From assembly GCA_003427395.1 (NCBI GenBank), contig BFEA01000183.1, positions 1,935,311-1,971,957 on the forward strand: a stretch of DNA of 36,647 nt. Direction: 5' to 3'. The stretch is from Chara braunii. Taxonomy: Eukaryota; Streptophyta; Charophyceae; Charales; Characeae. Below are positions 28,164 to 36,647 of the stretch, one piece after another (within the stretch, counting starts at the first letter, position 1; each line of letters opens with the position of its first letter). Below the pieces are notes generated by a model. That model was given only the letters and a program-made list of their open reading frames with translations. It made no database searches and was not told the origin of the DNA. The translations under genes were made by a program, and so were the position numbers.

Positions 28164-29369
28164 TGGTTCCCGTTACCCCACGCGCCATAGTCGTTGCCAG
28201 CAGGGAAGGACTCGTGCCCCAGTCAGGCGCCATAGCCGAGGTGCACCATCGGAGAAGATCCGCCATAGTTGTGCTGCGGAGTGAGGTGCCGCGTACCTGC
28301 ACAGAAGACAACGACAAGAGAGAGAGAGAGAGAGAGGACTGATACAAGATTGTTGTGCGGACCAGGAGAGAAGGCAGCCATAGCCGCAGAGCTCGGACAC
28401 AGGTTCACAAGAAAGAGGAAGGTGAAGCGAAGGAGAAGGGAGGAGAGACGAAGGAGAGAGAAGACATAGCCGAGGAAGAGGAAAGGGGAGACGACAAAAA
28501 AGAAAAAAGGATATAGCCGGGGGTGCAGAAAGAAAGAAAGTGAGGAAGGAGAAAGGTGGGGGAAAGAAAAGTGAGGGTTGGCGAAGAAGAGAGTGGTGGC
28601 AGCCATATCCAAATCAAGGGTGGACTAAGGTGTTGACCGAAGGGTTGACCGACACTGACCAAGACTTTGACCGGAGAGTTGACGGGCGAGCTGTCTGCCG
28701 TTGACCAAGGCGTTGACCGATGTTGACCAAGCGTTGACCAGCGTTGACTGGGGCTGTTGACCACGAACTTGACCAAGCTGGAGTTGGTATATTCTCACCA
28801 AGCCTTCAGCCTATCCCCTCGCCCTATGGATGTGCACTCACCCCATGGTACTTAGTGAGTATGTCTGTCTCTTCTTTCTGCATCGAGTCTCTTCTGTCCA
28901 GGTGATAGGAACTCTGTGTATGTCGTCATAGAGCTTGGTTGACCAAACCCACACGGGCTGAGTAGGGCTAAAGGTTGTGTCTGATGACTCGACTGACCCG
29001 GAGGACACGAACCCTCCCAAGGACCGGTACAGACCGGCGGGCTGCTCGGTGCGGCACAGTAGGCCCAAAATCCGAGTTGTGGGCTACACAACAAGCTGTC
29101 TACGTCTTGAGAGGACTTGCTGATCGCATCGTCCTGTTTGCGACATTAAATAATGTCTGAGGAGATACGGGGTGTCTCCTTAAATGCCTCCTGATCATCA
29201 ATAAGTCCTGTAGTGACAGCCTTAGTTTAGGTCTAGGCTAGAGACCTTAGTTGACAGGATCTTTTTAAGATTATGTGGTCGTTAGATTGAGTCAGTCTAA
29301 GTTAAGTCAGTTAGGGGGGAGTCTAAGTGGTGAGGAGTGGAACTGATTCTGGGTTGTACACGTTTCACC
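28164..29369 (+). other. 5' leader of the LTR element
   Basis: Non-coding leader of ~1.2 kb. It holds repeated CATAG motifs (28185-28520), a (GA)n run (28318-28337), a purine-rich stretch (28390-28600) and a dense TTGAC array (28633-28774). No credible reading frame precedes gag. Confidence 0.6.
28633..28774 (+). promoter_or_regulatory. array of eleven TTGAC (W-box-like) cores
   Basis: TTGAC starts at 28633, 28645, 28667, 28679, 28701, 28713, 28723, 28733, 28743, 28757 and 28769. Most continue TTGACC, the core bound by WRKY factors (TTGACY). Spacing is often 10-14 bases. Confidence 0.6.
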
Positions 29370-31316
29370 ATGGTTGCCACGCATAGTGGCAAGAGCACCA
29401 CCCCTTACACCAAGGCTCAGGAAGAGCAGGCCGACCAAGAAGTAGTTGATTAAGCAGGCCAAGAAGTTGGTCGTGCAGGAGGAGCAGGCGGCGAAGAAGA
29501 AGAAGTTGGAAGAAGAAATGGGGAGGTTACAAAAGGAGGAAGAGAAGATGAAAGCAGTAGACGAGGAAGAGATTGAAGAGGTAGAAGAGGAGGAAAAGGA
29601 AGAACCCTTTCTCAGGAGAAGCGCAGAGCAGAAGGGCGAGCCTAGTGGTACAAAGAAGGAAGACTAGGGGATGGAGAAAAAGATTTCGGAGTGGGTAGCG
29701 AATTTATCTCTGGGAGAAGAGGAAGAGGCCATGTTGTATGTACCCCCAGAAGAATCCCTTAAGAAGCAGTTATCAGGGAATGGGAGGCAGAAAAGGATCC
29801 CTTAGGACGCCAGACAATCGAGGAGGAGAAGAAGTTAGAGTGGAAACTGCGTCTTATGAGGGAGAGGAAAAGAAGGATGGACGAGGCGAGCCAAATAGCG
29901 AAGGAGTTGGAGATGATTAAAGAGCAAAGAGCGCAGATCCAGGCACAAGGTGATGTACAGGGGAAATTAGATATTATCTCTAGAAACATTAAGCTCCTGG
30001 CTAAGGCCTGGGATAAGCAGTATCAGTTTTCGAGAGCCCAGGTCATACACTCCATATGCTTAGGCTTCAGGGATGTCGCACGCGAGATGATGCGGCATGT
30101 GGGCGCAAAAGTGCAGGCAAGGATAGAAAGCACTGAGGAGTTTTGTGCAAGTGCCATTGAGGGCGCAAAGCTGGCCCTGCCAAAGGAAGAAGAGCCACGC
30201 CCCCGTAGAGAGCCCATTAAGATAAAGTTTCCTGAGTCCTACGGCGGGAAGAAGGAAGAAAATTTTGATAATTGGGAGGCCAACGTAAATACATACATTT
30301 ATTCACAGCATATCGTGCCAGAGGAACAAGTCCTCATTGCCTTCCAGGCCCTCAAGGATGAGGCCGCCAGCTTCGCTAGATCGCTCGCCCGCGCCGCACA
30401 GTGCGAGAACAATATGGTCGCTTATTCCAAAGTCACCCCTCTCCCTGAGTTCTTTCGACTCCTTAAGGAGCGATTCGCAGATGCCATGCGAGGCGTTAGG
30501 GCCTCTGACAAACTGCAGACTATCCACTTACGCAAGTGGAGGAGTGTCAGAGCGCTCAAAAGCGTAATGGACGAGCTTGTAGCCGTCCCAGACCACGGGG
30601 TCACTGAGCCCCAGTTGGTCAATCTCGTCTATCGTGTCATGCCAGAGCCCCTACGTGTGCACTTCTTCGAGAAGAGCCAACAGCCCACCACGACATGCGA
30701 TGCGTTGAGTAGAGAGGTGGTGTTGTTCGAGGCGCAGTCCATGTTAGTTTCCACTTTCTGGCACAAGGACCTAGACAAAGGTAAAAAGTGGAAAGGTCAT
30801 ACAATCTCAGGACAGGTAAAGGGAAAGGATCATCTCATCCTTACGTTAGATGAGGGTGGTACAGACGAGGTCCCGTATAGCCAGATTGAGTGGGGCTTGG
30901 AGGAGGAGAACAGTAGTGGGGGTCACGGGAGTACCTATGCTGCTGTCGCGGCTGGAGGGAGCCCTCAAGGAAGAGGAGGAGGCCAAGGCCAGGGGGGGCG
31001 GGCCTCAGGTGGCCGAGGACAGGGCGCTCAGGGGGTTGGCGGTAGAGGAAACCGCCAAGAGGGAGGTAGGGGTCAAGGCCCCCTGCCAAATCGCTCACGA
31101 TCTTATGGGTCACCTCCACGTCGAGGTGGATGGCATCCAGGCTTGCCACAAGGCAGGCCATGGGAAGAGTTGGGCTTAAAGCAGTCGGTGTGGCAAAGGC
31201 GGCTTGATCAGGATCAGTGTATCTATTGCGGTGATCCTGGTCACATCATCAAATTTTGCCCGAAGTATAGAGAATCCCGGTATGATGCACAAGCAGCAAA
31301 AGGCAACCGTCGGTAG
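29370..31316 (+). pseudogene. Gag polyprotein, N-terminal third broken, remainder open
   Basis: ATG at 29370 gives MVATHSGKSTTPYTKAQEEQ and a stop after 23 codons. A +1 frame from 29446 gives a Lys/Glu coiled coil (EEQAAKKKKLEEEMGRLQKE, then an acidic run) to a TAG at 29667, and beyond it ISEWVANLSLGEEEEAMLYV. From about 29766 the original frame returns and stays open to 31316 (open segment 29856-31316, 486 residues). That segment holds a helical capsid-like region (residues ~110-320: PIKIKFPESYGGKKEENFDN, RFADAMRGVRASDKLQTIHL, LVNLVYRVMPEPLRVHFFEK), a Gly/Arg-rich RGG tract (~365-430) and the zinc knuckle CIYCGDPGHIIKFC (C-x2-C-x4-H-x4-C) near residue 460. Gag packages the element RNA. The style is one I associate with Chara retroelements. 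Confidence 0.88.
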
Positions 31317-31479
31317 GGGTCGCAACTGCACTTACCTCTAGGCCATGTGGAGAAGAGTGCACGCACCACAGAGGAACTCCTAAGCCACACGAGCCTACAG
31401 CAGAGGCTGCTGGCCAGTACCTAGACAGTTGTCCATAGGCTGCTTGTGTAAGAGTCTCTCTAGGTACTTCCCTCACAGG

Positions 31480-31927
31480 CGTGACTGAAGAATTGAAGGA
31501 GAGGATGCCTACCTGGGCCAAGATGAAGAAGGATGCCAAAGGATAACTAGTTTTAGTAGATGTAGAGATTTTTAGAGGTAGAGTAGGGGCCCTTATAGAC
31601 GGTGAGGCCACCCGCAGCTATATTAGTAGGAAAGCGATGCAAAAGTTAAAGCTAAACTAGAAAGTCCAAAAACTAGAAGACCCGATAGTCAGTATCCTCG
31701 CAGACAATCGCACTATGCGAGTCGAGGATTATGTCGAGGGAGTCCAAGCGTACTTTCGCCTAGAGAAAGATGGGAAGGTGGAGAAAGTTCTCCATTCCCT
31801 AACTCTCCTCGTAGAAGACCTAGGAATGGACTGGGGAGAGGCAACAGGGGTCACACTCCATTTGAGATAGCACGAGTGTAGGCTCCCTAGTCCCACAGGT
31901 GAAGTTAAGACTGCTCGCCTGTTTCAT
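31480..31927 (+). pseudogene. aspartic protease region with mutated active site
   Basis: One frame, shared with the RT segment that follows, reads VTEELKERMPTWAKMKKDAK, stop, then LVDVEIFRGRVGALIDGEAT and RSYISRKAMQKLKLN, stop, then VQKLEDPIVSILADNRTMRV and GMDWGEATGVTLHLR, stop. The expected D-S/T-G-A-T is D-G-E-A-T here, so the catalytic loop is destroyed. Two of the three stops are TAG at places where Trp would fit. The region between the gag stop (31316) and here has no clear coding. Confidence 0.75.
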
Positions 31928-32864
31928 GTGTCTGGAGTAGACAACACCCTTGCATATTGTTGCCTCAGTGCTCCCGCGTTCGCGCGTTCAGTAAAGGAGG
32001 AGCAATTAGAAGAACAAGTATTCGTAGCCTACGTGCGGGCAGTCACTGAGCCGAAGGAGGAGCCACCCATAGACCCTGCTATTGCCAAGCTGTTGAAAGA
32101 ACATACAGATCTAGTTAAGCCGCCTACAGGAGTAGTGTCGCGGCCGATCCAGCATCGCATAGAGATAGAGTCTGGCAGTAGGACTCCTAAGGGAGCGATT
32201 TACAAAATGTCCCCAAGGGAGTTAGAGGAGCTACGTAAGCAGTTAGACGAGCTCCTTCAAAAGGGTTGGATTAGGCCCAGTTCGTCCCCAGTTGGAGCAC
32301 TTGTTCCCAAGAAAGAGGGAGAGCTCAGAATGTGTATAGACTATAAAGGTCTTAATGCTATCACAGTGAAGAATGCGGAACCACGACCCCGTATAGATGA
32401 TCTGTTGGATCGAGTGCAGGGCTGCAAGTATTTCTCGAAGCTATATTTAAATTTCGGCTATCATCAGATAGAGGTTCACCCTGACGATCAATATAAGACA
32501 GCATTCCGAACTAGATATGGGCACTATGAGTTTATAGTTATGCCCTTTGGACTAACCAATGAGCCAGCGACTTTCCAGCGTTGTATGAACGATTTGTTTT
32601 AGGCCGTGGTTAGATAGATTTGTTGTAGTATATCTAGATGATATTCTAGTGTTCAGTAAGACCCTCCAGGAGCATGAGGGCCATCTAAGGCAGGTCTTGG
32701 AGAAGCTTAGAGAAGCTAACTTCAAGATCAACGTAAAGAAGTGCGAATGGGCCAAGACACAAGTGTTGTACTTGGGCCGCGTCTTAGACGAAGACGGCGT
32801 GAAACCTGAAGATAATAAGATTGCAGCGATTAGAGACTGGTCAACGCCCCGCACACTGACATAG
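31928..32864 (+). pseudogene. reverse transcriptase, frameshifted, motif A mutated
   Basis: The first segment (to 32602) contains [80 protein letters not shown] and [20 protein letters not shown]. Motif A normally reads K-L-D-L; here the catalytic Asp is Tyr (KLYL). An extra T in TTGTTTTAGG (about 32600) shifts the frame. The second segment then gives RFVVVYLDDILVFSKTLQEH, with the YxDD motif intact, and LYLGRVLDEDGVKPEDNKIA. A TAG at 32862 interrupts just before the conserved LRSFLGLANYY. RT copies element RNA to DNA; this copy could not. Confidence 0.92.
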
Positions 32865-33338
32865 TTGCGGTCGTTCTTAGGCCTAGCTAATTACTACACG
32901 AAGTTCATCAGGAATTTCTCCACCATCGCTGCACCCCTTCGCAGGTTGCTAAAGAAAGAGGCAATCTGGAAGTGGGACAAGGACTGTACAATTGCCCTGA
33001 AAAGATTAAAGCGGGCCCTGATAGAATATCCAGTCCTTAAGGTAGTCGATCCGTCCCTGCCTTTCGTTGTTACCACTGACGCGAGTCAGTATGGCATAGG
33101 TGTTGTTTTACAGCAAGACGGTGGCAATGGATATAGGTCCGTAGAGTTCATGTCCACCAGGATGCCTTCAGAGAAGGTGGCGACATCCACCTATGAGATG
33201 GAACTATACGCTCTCAGGCAAGCATTAGATCACTGGAAGCACTACTTGCTTGGGAGGCAGTTCAAAGTCTATTCAGACCACGGGACTCTACGGTGGTTGA
33301 AGACGCAGGCCAAGATGACACCTAAGCTTACTAGGTGA
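32865..33338 (+). pseudogene. RT connection and RNase H domain, C-terminally truncated
   Basis: The frame resumes LRSFLGLANYYTKFIRNFST and IAAPLRRLLKKEAIWKWDKD. RNase H motifs follow: FVVTTDASQYGIGVVLQQDG (first Asp), TYEMELYALRQALDHWKHYL (Glu) and FKVYSDHGTLRWL (Asp). RNase H removes RNA from the RNA:DNA hybrid. The sequence ends at KMTPKLTR and is followed after a stop by integrase N-terminal sequence. The last part of RNase H and the linker are missing, which suggests a deletion at about 33335. Confidence 0.9.
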
Positions 33339-34295
33339 GTGAAGAGATCCGTAGTTTGATCTTAGGGGAATGCCATGATACAGAGGGAAACTTTGGTTGG
33401 CAAAAGACACTAGCCAACCTCATCTGCGCGTGCATCTGGCCTGGTATGAAGGCCGACTACATAGAGTATATCCGCAGTTGTAAAGTCCGTCAGCGAAGCA
33501 AGACTACTACGCGAGCCCCTCTTGGTCTTCTCAGACCCTTGGATATTCCTGACAGACCCGAAGATTCTGTGTCCATTGACTTTATGGATACTCAAGTCAA
33601 GAGTAGGCATGGCAAAAGTCAAGTCATGGTCATAGTAGATAGATTTAGCAAGTGTGCAGTTTTTGTTCCTTTGCCTGCAGAGGCACGCATAGACTTAGCA
33701 AGTTTTTTTACCATTGGGTCAGTGAGCATGGTTGGCAAAAGGCACTAGCCAACCTCATCCCCGCGTACATCTGGCCTGGTATGAAGGCCGACTACATAGA
33801 GTATATCCGCAGCTGTAAAGTCTGTCAGCGAAGCAAGACCACTACGCCAGCCCCTCTTGGTCTTCTCAGACCCTTGCCTATTCTTGACAGACCCGGAGAT
33901 TCTGTGTCCATCGACTTTACGGATACTCAGGTCAAGAGTAGGCATGGCAAAAGTCAAGTCATGGTCATAGTAGATAGATTTAGCAAGTGTGCAGTTTTTG
34001 TTCCTTTGCCTGCAGAGGCATGCATAGACTTAGCAAGTTTTTTGACCATTGGGTCAGTGAGCATGGTATACCGCAGTCGATAGTTAATGACAGGGATACC
34101 AGATTCACCAGTCAGAACTGGCAGGAGCTGATGAAAGTTTATGGCTCAAAGTTGTTGATGTCATCTGGTCGTCATCCTCAAACTAACGGCCAGACTGAAC
34201 AGACGAACAAGCTCCTGCAGCAAGTTCTTAGAATGTACATTTGGCCCGATCAGATCAACTGGGATGAGATGCTCCCAAAGGTAGCCAGTGCCTAG
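33335..34295 (+). pseudogene. integrase (zinc domain and catalytic core) with a 335-bp tandem duplication
   Basis: The first pass (33335-33748): ECHDTEGNFGWQKTLANL (second His of HHCC changed to Asn), IEYIRSCKVRQRSKTTT (second Cys changed to Arg) and SIDFMDT. The second pass (33730 onward) repeats from GWQKALANL with the canonical SCKVCQRSKTTT, SIDFTDT with core Asp and QVMVIVDRFSKCAVFVPLPA. After the duplication the frame shifts to SEHGIPQSIVNDRDTRFTSQ (second Asp), SSGRHPQTNGQTEQTNKLLQ (catalytic Glu) and a TAG at 34294. The duplication length is not a multiple of three. The second copy is nearer to consensus than the first. Confidence 0.92.
33395..34064 (+). repeat. tandem duplication, two 335-bp copies
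   Basis: Copy 1 is 33395-33729 and copy 2 is 33730-34064, with 17 differences counted by eye (~5%), concentrated in the first 210 bases. The junctions share GGT (TTTGGTTGG at 33395, CATGGTATA at 34065), fitting a microhomology or template-jump origin. Confidence 0.95.
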
Positions 34296-34994
34296 AAAAA
34301 TAGCATGCACTTATCTATGTGTCGCACTCCCAACGAATTGCACAAGTCCTTCAAACCGCGCAGACCGTTCGAGGGATTTAACCGGGATCAAATTCAGAGG
34401 CTACTGCCCGGTACACGAAAGTTTGCGATACAGCACAAGAAAGAGATAGCTACCGTTGTTGACAACCTCACTAAAGCCCAACACAAAATGATAGAGCAAG
34501 CTAACAAGCTTCGTCGCCCCTCTCAGTTTCAAGTAGGCGACTTAGTCTGGGTCAAGTCAAAAGAGTTTGCTCCTGAGGAGAACATCTCACAGAAGTTGTT
34601 ACCTGCGTATAGAGGACCGTGCCCATTCCTAAAAGTCAAGGGCGGAGAGGATGGACCATCCTATACTATTGAGATTCCAGCACACCTCCACACCTACCCA
34701 GTGTTCCATGCGTCAAAGTTGTTGCCTTGCGTTACAAGTCAACAGTTTACATCACGTAGATCTATGATTCCTCCAGATATGGATGGAAGATATGATATTG
34801 AAGGGATAGTAGGTGAGGATGTCTTCAGGACAAGAGGTAGAGGTCGTCCCCATAAACAATACAAAGTCAGATTTGCCTATCAAGAGCCAGAAGACGACCG
34901 TTGGTTCACGCGAACTGAACTTCTACAGACTGCTCCCGATATAGTCCGAGCTTACGAAAGAGATAAGAAGGGTAAAGGCCCTGCCTTAGACTGA
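34296..34994 (+). pseudogene. integrase C-terminal domain with chromodomain-like tail
   Basis: An open frame of 229 residues from 34305. It begins with the end of the core (SMHLSMCRTPNELHK). It goes on with a GPY/F-type region, FQVGDLVWVKSKEFAPEENI, KLLPAYRGPCPFLKVKGG and IPAHLHTYPVFHASKLLPC. The tail is chromodomain-like: RYDIEGIVGEDVFRTRGRGR, PHKQYKVRFAYQEPEDDRWF, ELLQTAPDIVRAYER. Chromodomains steer chromovirus insertion to marked chromatin. Aromatic-cage positions look altered (YKVRFAYQEP where consensus has YLVKWKGY), so binding is doubtful. Confidence 0.88.
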
Positions 34995-35020
34995 AGTATT
35001 CTCGGAGGACCTCAAATTTA

Positions 35021-35032
35021 GGCCGGCGGGAG
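35021..35032 (+). other. polypurine tract of the main element
   Basis: GGCCGGCGGGAG lies immediately before the 3' LTR start TGAAACG. The purine run is short (GGCGGGAG) and interrupted by C. Confidence 0.6.
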
Positions 35033-36027
35033 TGAAACGTTTTTCATCTTTCTGCAGTCACAGATGGGGGCCCTAGAGTTCGATCCCCAGACCTCACTTT
35101 GCCCATGTACAGTATCGAGTTGACACCCGAGTGTTTGAACCCGTGACCTGTGTTTTGGTAGTTGTTTGTCGTTTATCGTAGGTCTGTGTAGTGGTAGGGG
35201 TTCAATCTGTAGGTCTGTCGATTAGGAGTCACAACTTTGTAGAGGTCATAGTTGTAGGTATTCTGAAAGGTCGAGGTCGTAGCTGCTACAGTCCTGAAAG
35301 GTCAAGGTTGTAGCTGCTGCAGTACCCGAAAGGCCAAGTCCACAGACTTCTGGAAGGTCTGGAAGTGGCCTTCCAAAGTGTCTCACGTTTAGTCAGAGGC
35401 AAGTGAGCAAGTGGTGAGCCCAACTGCGTTACATCGGCAGTGCGACTGCATCGAGTTGGCAGTGCAAACCCATGCAGTCAGCGGTACAGGTCCTAGTCAA
35501 TCAGACTCCAGTCAAGCAAGTACCGTGTGGGACTGTATGCACCGAGGGCCTGGGAAAGGGGCAGACCAACAAGTTACAAAAGTATAAATCAAGAGGCAGC
35601 GCCCAGCCATTCATTCATTCGCTGCGTAAGCCAGGCGGAAGCGCTGCTACAGCGTCTTGTGCGAAGGTGGTCTGCAGGTTGCCCGAAGACGAAGTGGGCT
35701 GAAGAGAGACAACGTAGTCATAGTTAGTAGAAGTAGAGCGGCCATAGCCGCTGTAATGTTAGAGGTTAGTGAGCGTGTACAAGTGAGTGTGCGTGGGTGT
35801 ATTCAGCGTGATCCAGAGTTGAGTGTGGGTGAGTGGTGGTGTTGAACACAGTGACGAGAATTGTGATGTACAGTCGTTGATGCGCCATAGTTTGTTGAAG
35901 CGAGTTTGCATCTGAACTGTGTTCTTGGTTGCCATATCTCTGAGCTCGGTGTGGGCGCTGCGTGCCAGTGTGAAACGCCATCTGTTTGCATGTATGTGAA
36001 GTGGAAGTGAACGCGAGACTGATTGCA
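35033..36027 (+). repeat. 3' LTR (995 bp)
   Basis: Full-length match to 27155-28150 with scattered substitutions and no large indel; it starts TGAAACG and ends GATTGCA. Confidence 0.95.
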
Positions 36028-36369
36028 GCGTTTTTCAGTCTAGATACATCTAGGATGTAGTTTAGTGAACAACATCCAAATGTTTTTTTATTTATTTAAT
36101 TTGGACCGTGTCTCCATGTCCATGCATGGATGTCATCCTTTCGCTGTGAAGAGGCCATGCTAACAGGGACGACAAAAAATGGTAGGTAGTCTGCTCATGA
36201 GAGAGAGAGAGAGAGTGAGAACACTCAGAAGGAGAGGAAACGATCATCAAACTGTGGGAAAGCACAAACCATAACCCGAGAGCGACAGAGAGAACCATGA
36301 CCCAAGAGAGAGAAAGAACTATGGAATAGAAAAAACTTTGATCATACTCTGCCAAAGTGCAAGCCATAG

Positions 36370-36370
<1 letters not shown>
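36028..36370. other. right flank of the LTR element
   Basis: No coding sequence. It contains a GA run (36199-36214) and purine-rich sequence leading to the (CT)n arrays. Confidence 0.4.
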
Positions 36371-36432
<62 letters not shown>

Positions 36433-36487
36433 GGAGATGCACAGCAGCTCGTCATCGTTATCCCCCTCTTCCTCCGTCCTTCGACAT

Positions 36488-36534
<47 letters not shown>

Positions 36535-36606
36535 TGGAGATGCACAGCTGCTCGTCATCATTATCCCCCTCTTCCTCCGTCCTTCGACATAGCTCTCTCT
36601 CTGTGG

Positions 36607-36647
<41 letters not shown>
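36371..36647. repeat. (CT)n arrays separated by a duplicated 57-bp segment, to the window end
   Basis: (CT)n runs at 36371-36430, ~36490-36534 and 36593-36647. The segment TGGAGATGCACAGC[A/T]GCTCG...CCTTCGACAT occurs at 36432-36489 and again at 36535-36592 (period 103). Frames through it code only for RE, ER or SL dipeptides. Confidence 0.92.

Larger units (their letters stand above)
27155..36027 (+). mobile_element. Ty3/gypsy LTR retrotransposon, nearly full length, inactive
   Basis: Order: 5' LTR, PBS-like site, ~1.2 kb leader, gag with CCHC, protease, RT, RNase H, integrase, chromodomain-like tail, PPT, 3' LTR. This is the Ty3/gypsy order (RT before integrase). The C-terminal chromodomain-like segment points to a chromovirus. 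The LTRs differ at roughly one base in 15-20 by eye, so the insertion is not recent. At least ten stops or frameshifts and two lost active sites make it non-autonomous. Confidence 0.92.

Noticed and set aside
27150-36032. Target-site duplication of the main LTR element
   Set aside because: TGCTC on the left and GCGTT on the right do not match; decay or later rearrangement must be assumed.
36092-36609. Minus-strand frames with long Arg-Glu repeats
   Set aside because: Direct translation of (CT)n/(GA)n microsatellites.

Overview
The window looks like nuclear DNA of a green plant-lineage genome dense in transposable elements. I infer a charophyte alga, most likely Chara. The basis is the character of the gag proteins (acidic/lysine-rich coiled-coil N-terminus, RGG tract, CCHC knuckle) and plant-type Ty3/gypsy hallmarks (tRNA-Asp-type primer binding site, chromodomain-like integrase tail). 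The species is an inference from remembered protein style; no search was run. I find no convincing single-copy host gene, no rRNA and no CRISPR. There is one ambiguous base (N) at 257.

Layout. 1-2860: broken Ty3/gypsy pieces: a minus-strand LTR piece (1-448), a plus-strand integrase remnant (1089-2140), a 129-bp-armed inverted repeat (2190-2528) and a plus-strand LTR start (2500 onward). 3430-9504 (minus): an unusual Ty3/gypsy-type element with tRNA-Asp PBS (8348-8365), a long N-terminal coding extension built of repeated modules, gag core, CCHC knuckle and aspartic protease. Its RT/RNase H/integrase are missing, because the protease frame runs straight into the LTR end (3489-3526). 9505-13085: no recognisable genes. 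13086-18030 (minus): two related copies of an LTR-like block, each with a TATA-like box followed by the same conserved N-terminal coding segment. 18271-18777 (plus): an unrecognised proline/charged reading frame. 18780-20860: short tandem repeats. 20870-22060 (minus): decayed integrase of another gypsy element.

22250-27150 is a repeat patchwork. It holds a degenerate spaced repeat, a tRNA-like SINE head, a tandem pair of MITE-like units with perfect terminal inverted repeats, a purine-only-biased strand, trinucleotide microsatellites in hairpin-forming flanks, and a tRNA-like unit whose box B has been multiplied five times.

27155-36027 (plus) is the most complete element, a Ty3/gypsy chromovirus-like retrotransposon. 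It has two ~995-bp LTRs, a PBS-like site, a long leader (with a TTGAC array and a recurring CATAG motif), gag, protease, RT, RNase H, integrase, chromodomain-like tail and PPT. It is dead: several stops and frameshifts, a mutated protease DSG, the RT motif A aspartate changed to tyrosine, and a 335-bp tandem duplication inside integrase. The window ends in long (CT)n arrays.

The best candidate for something undescribed is the repeated protein module upstream of gag in the minus-strand element (about 6320-9504). The box-B array (26347-26461) and the tandem MITE pair (24508-24896) come next.
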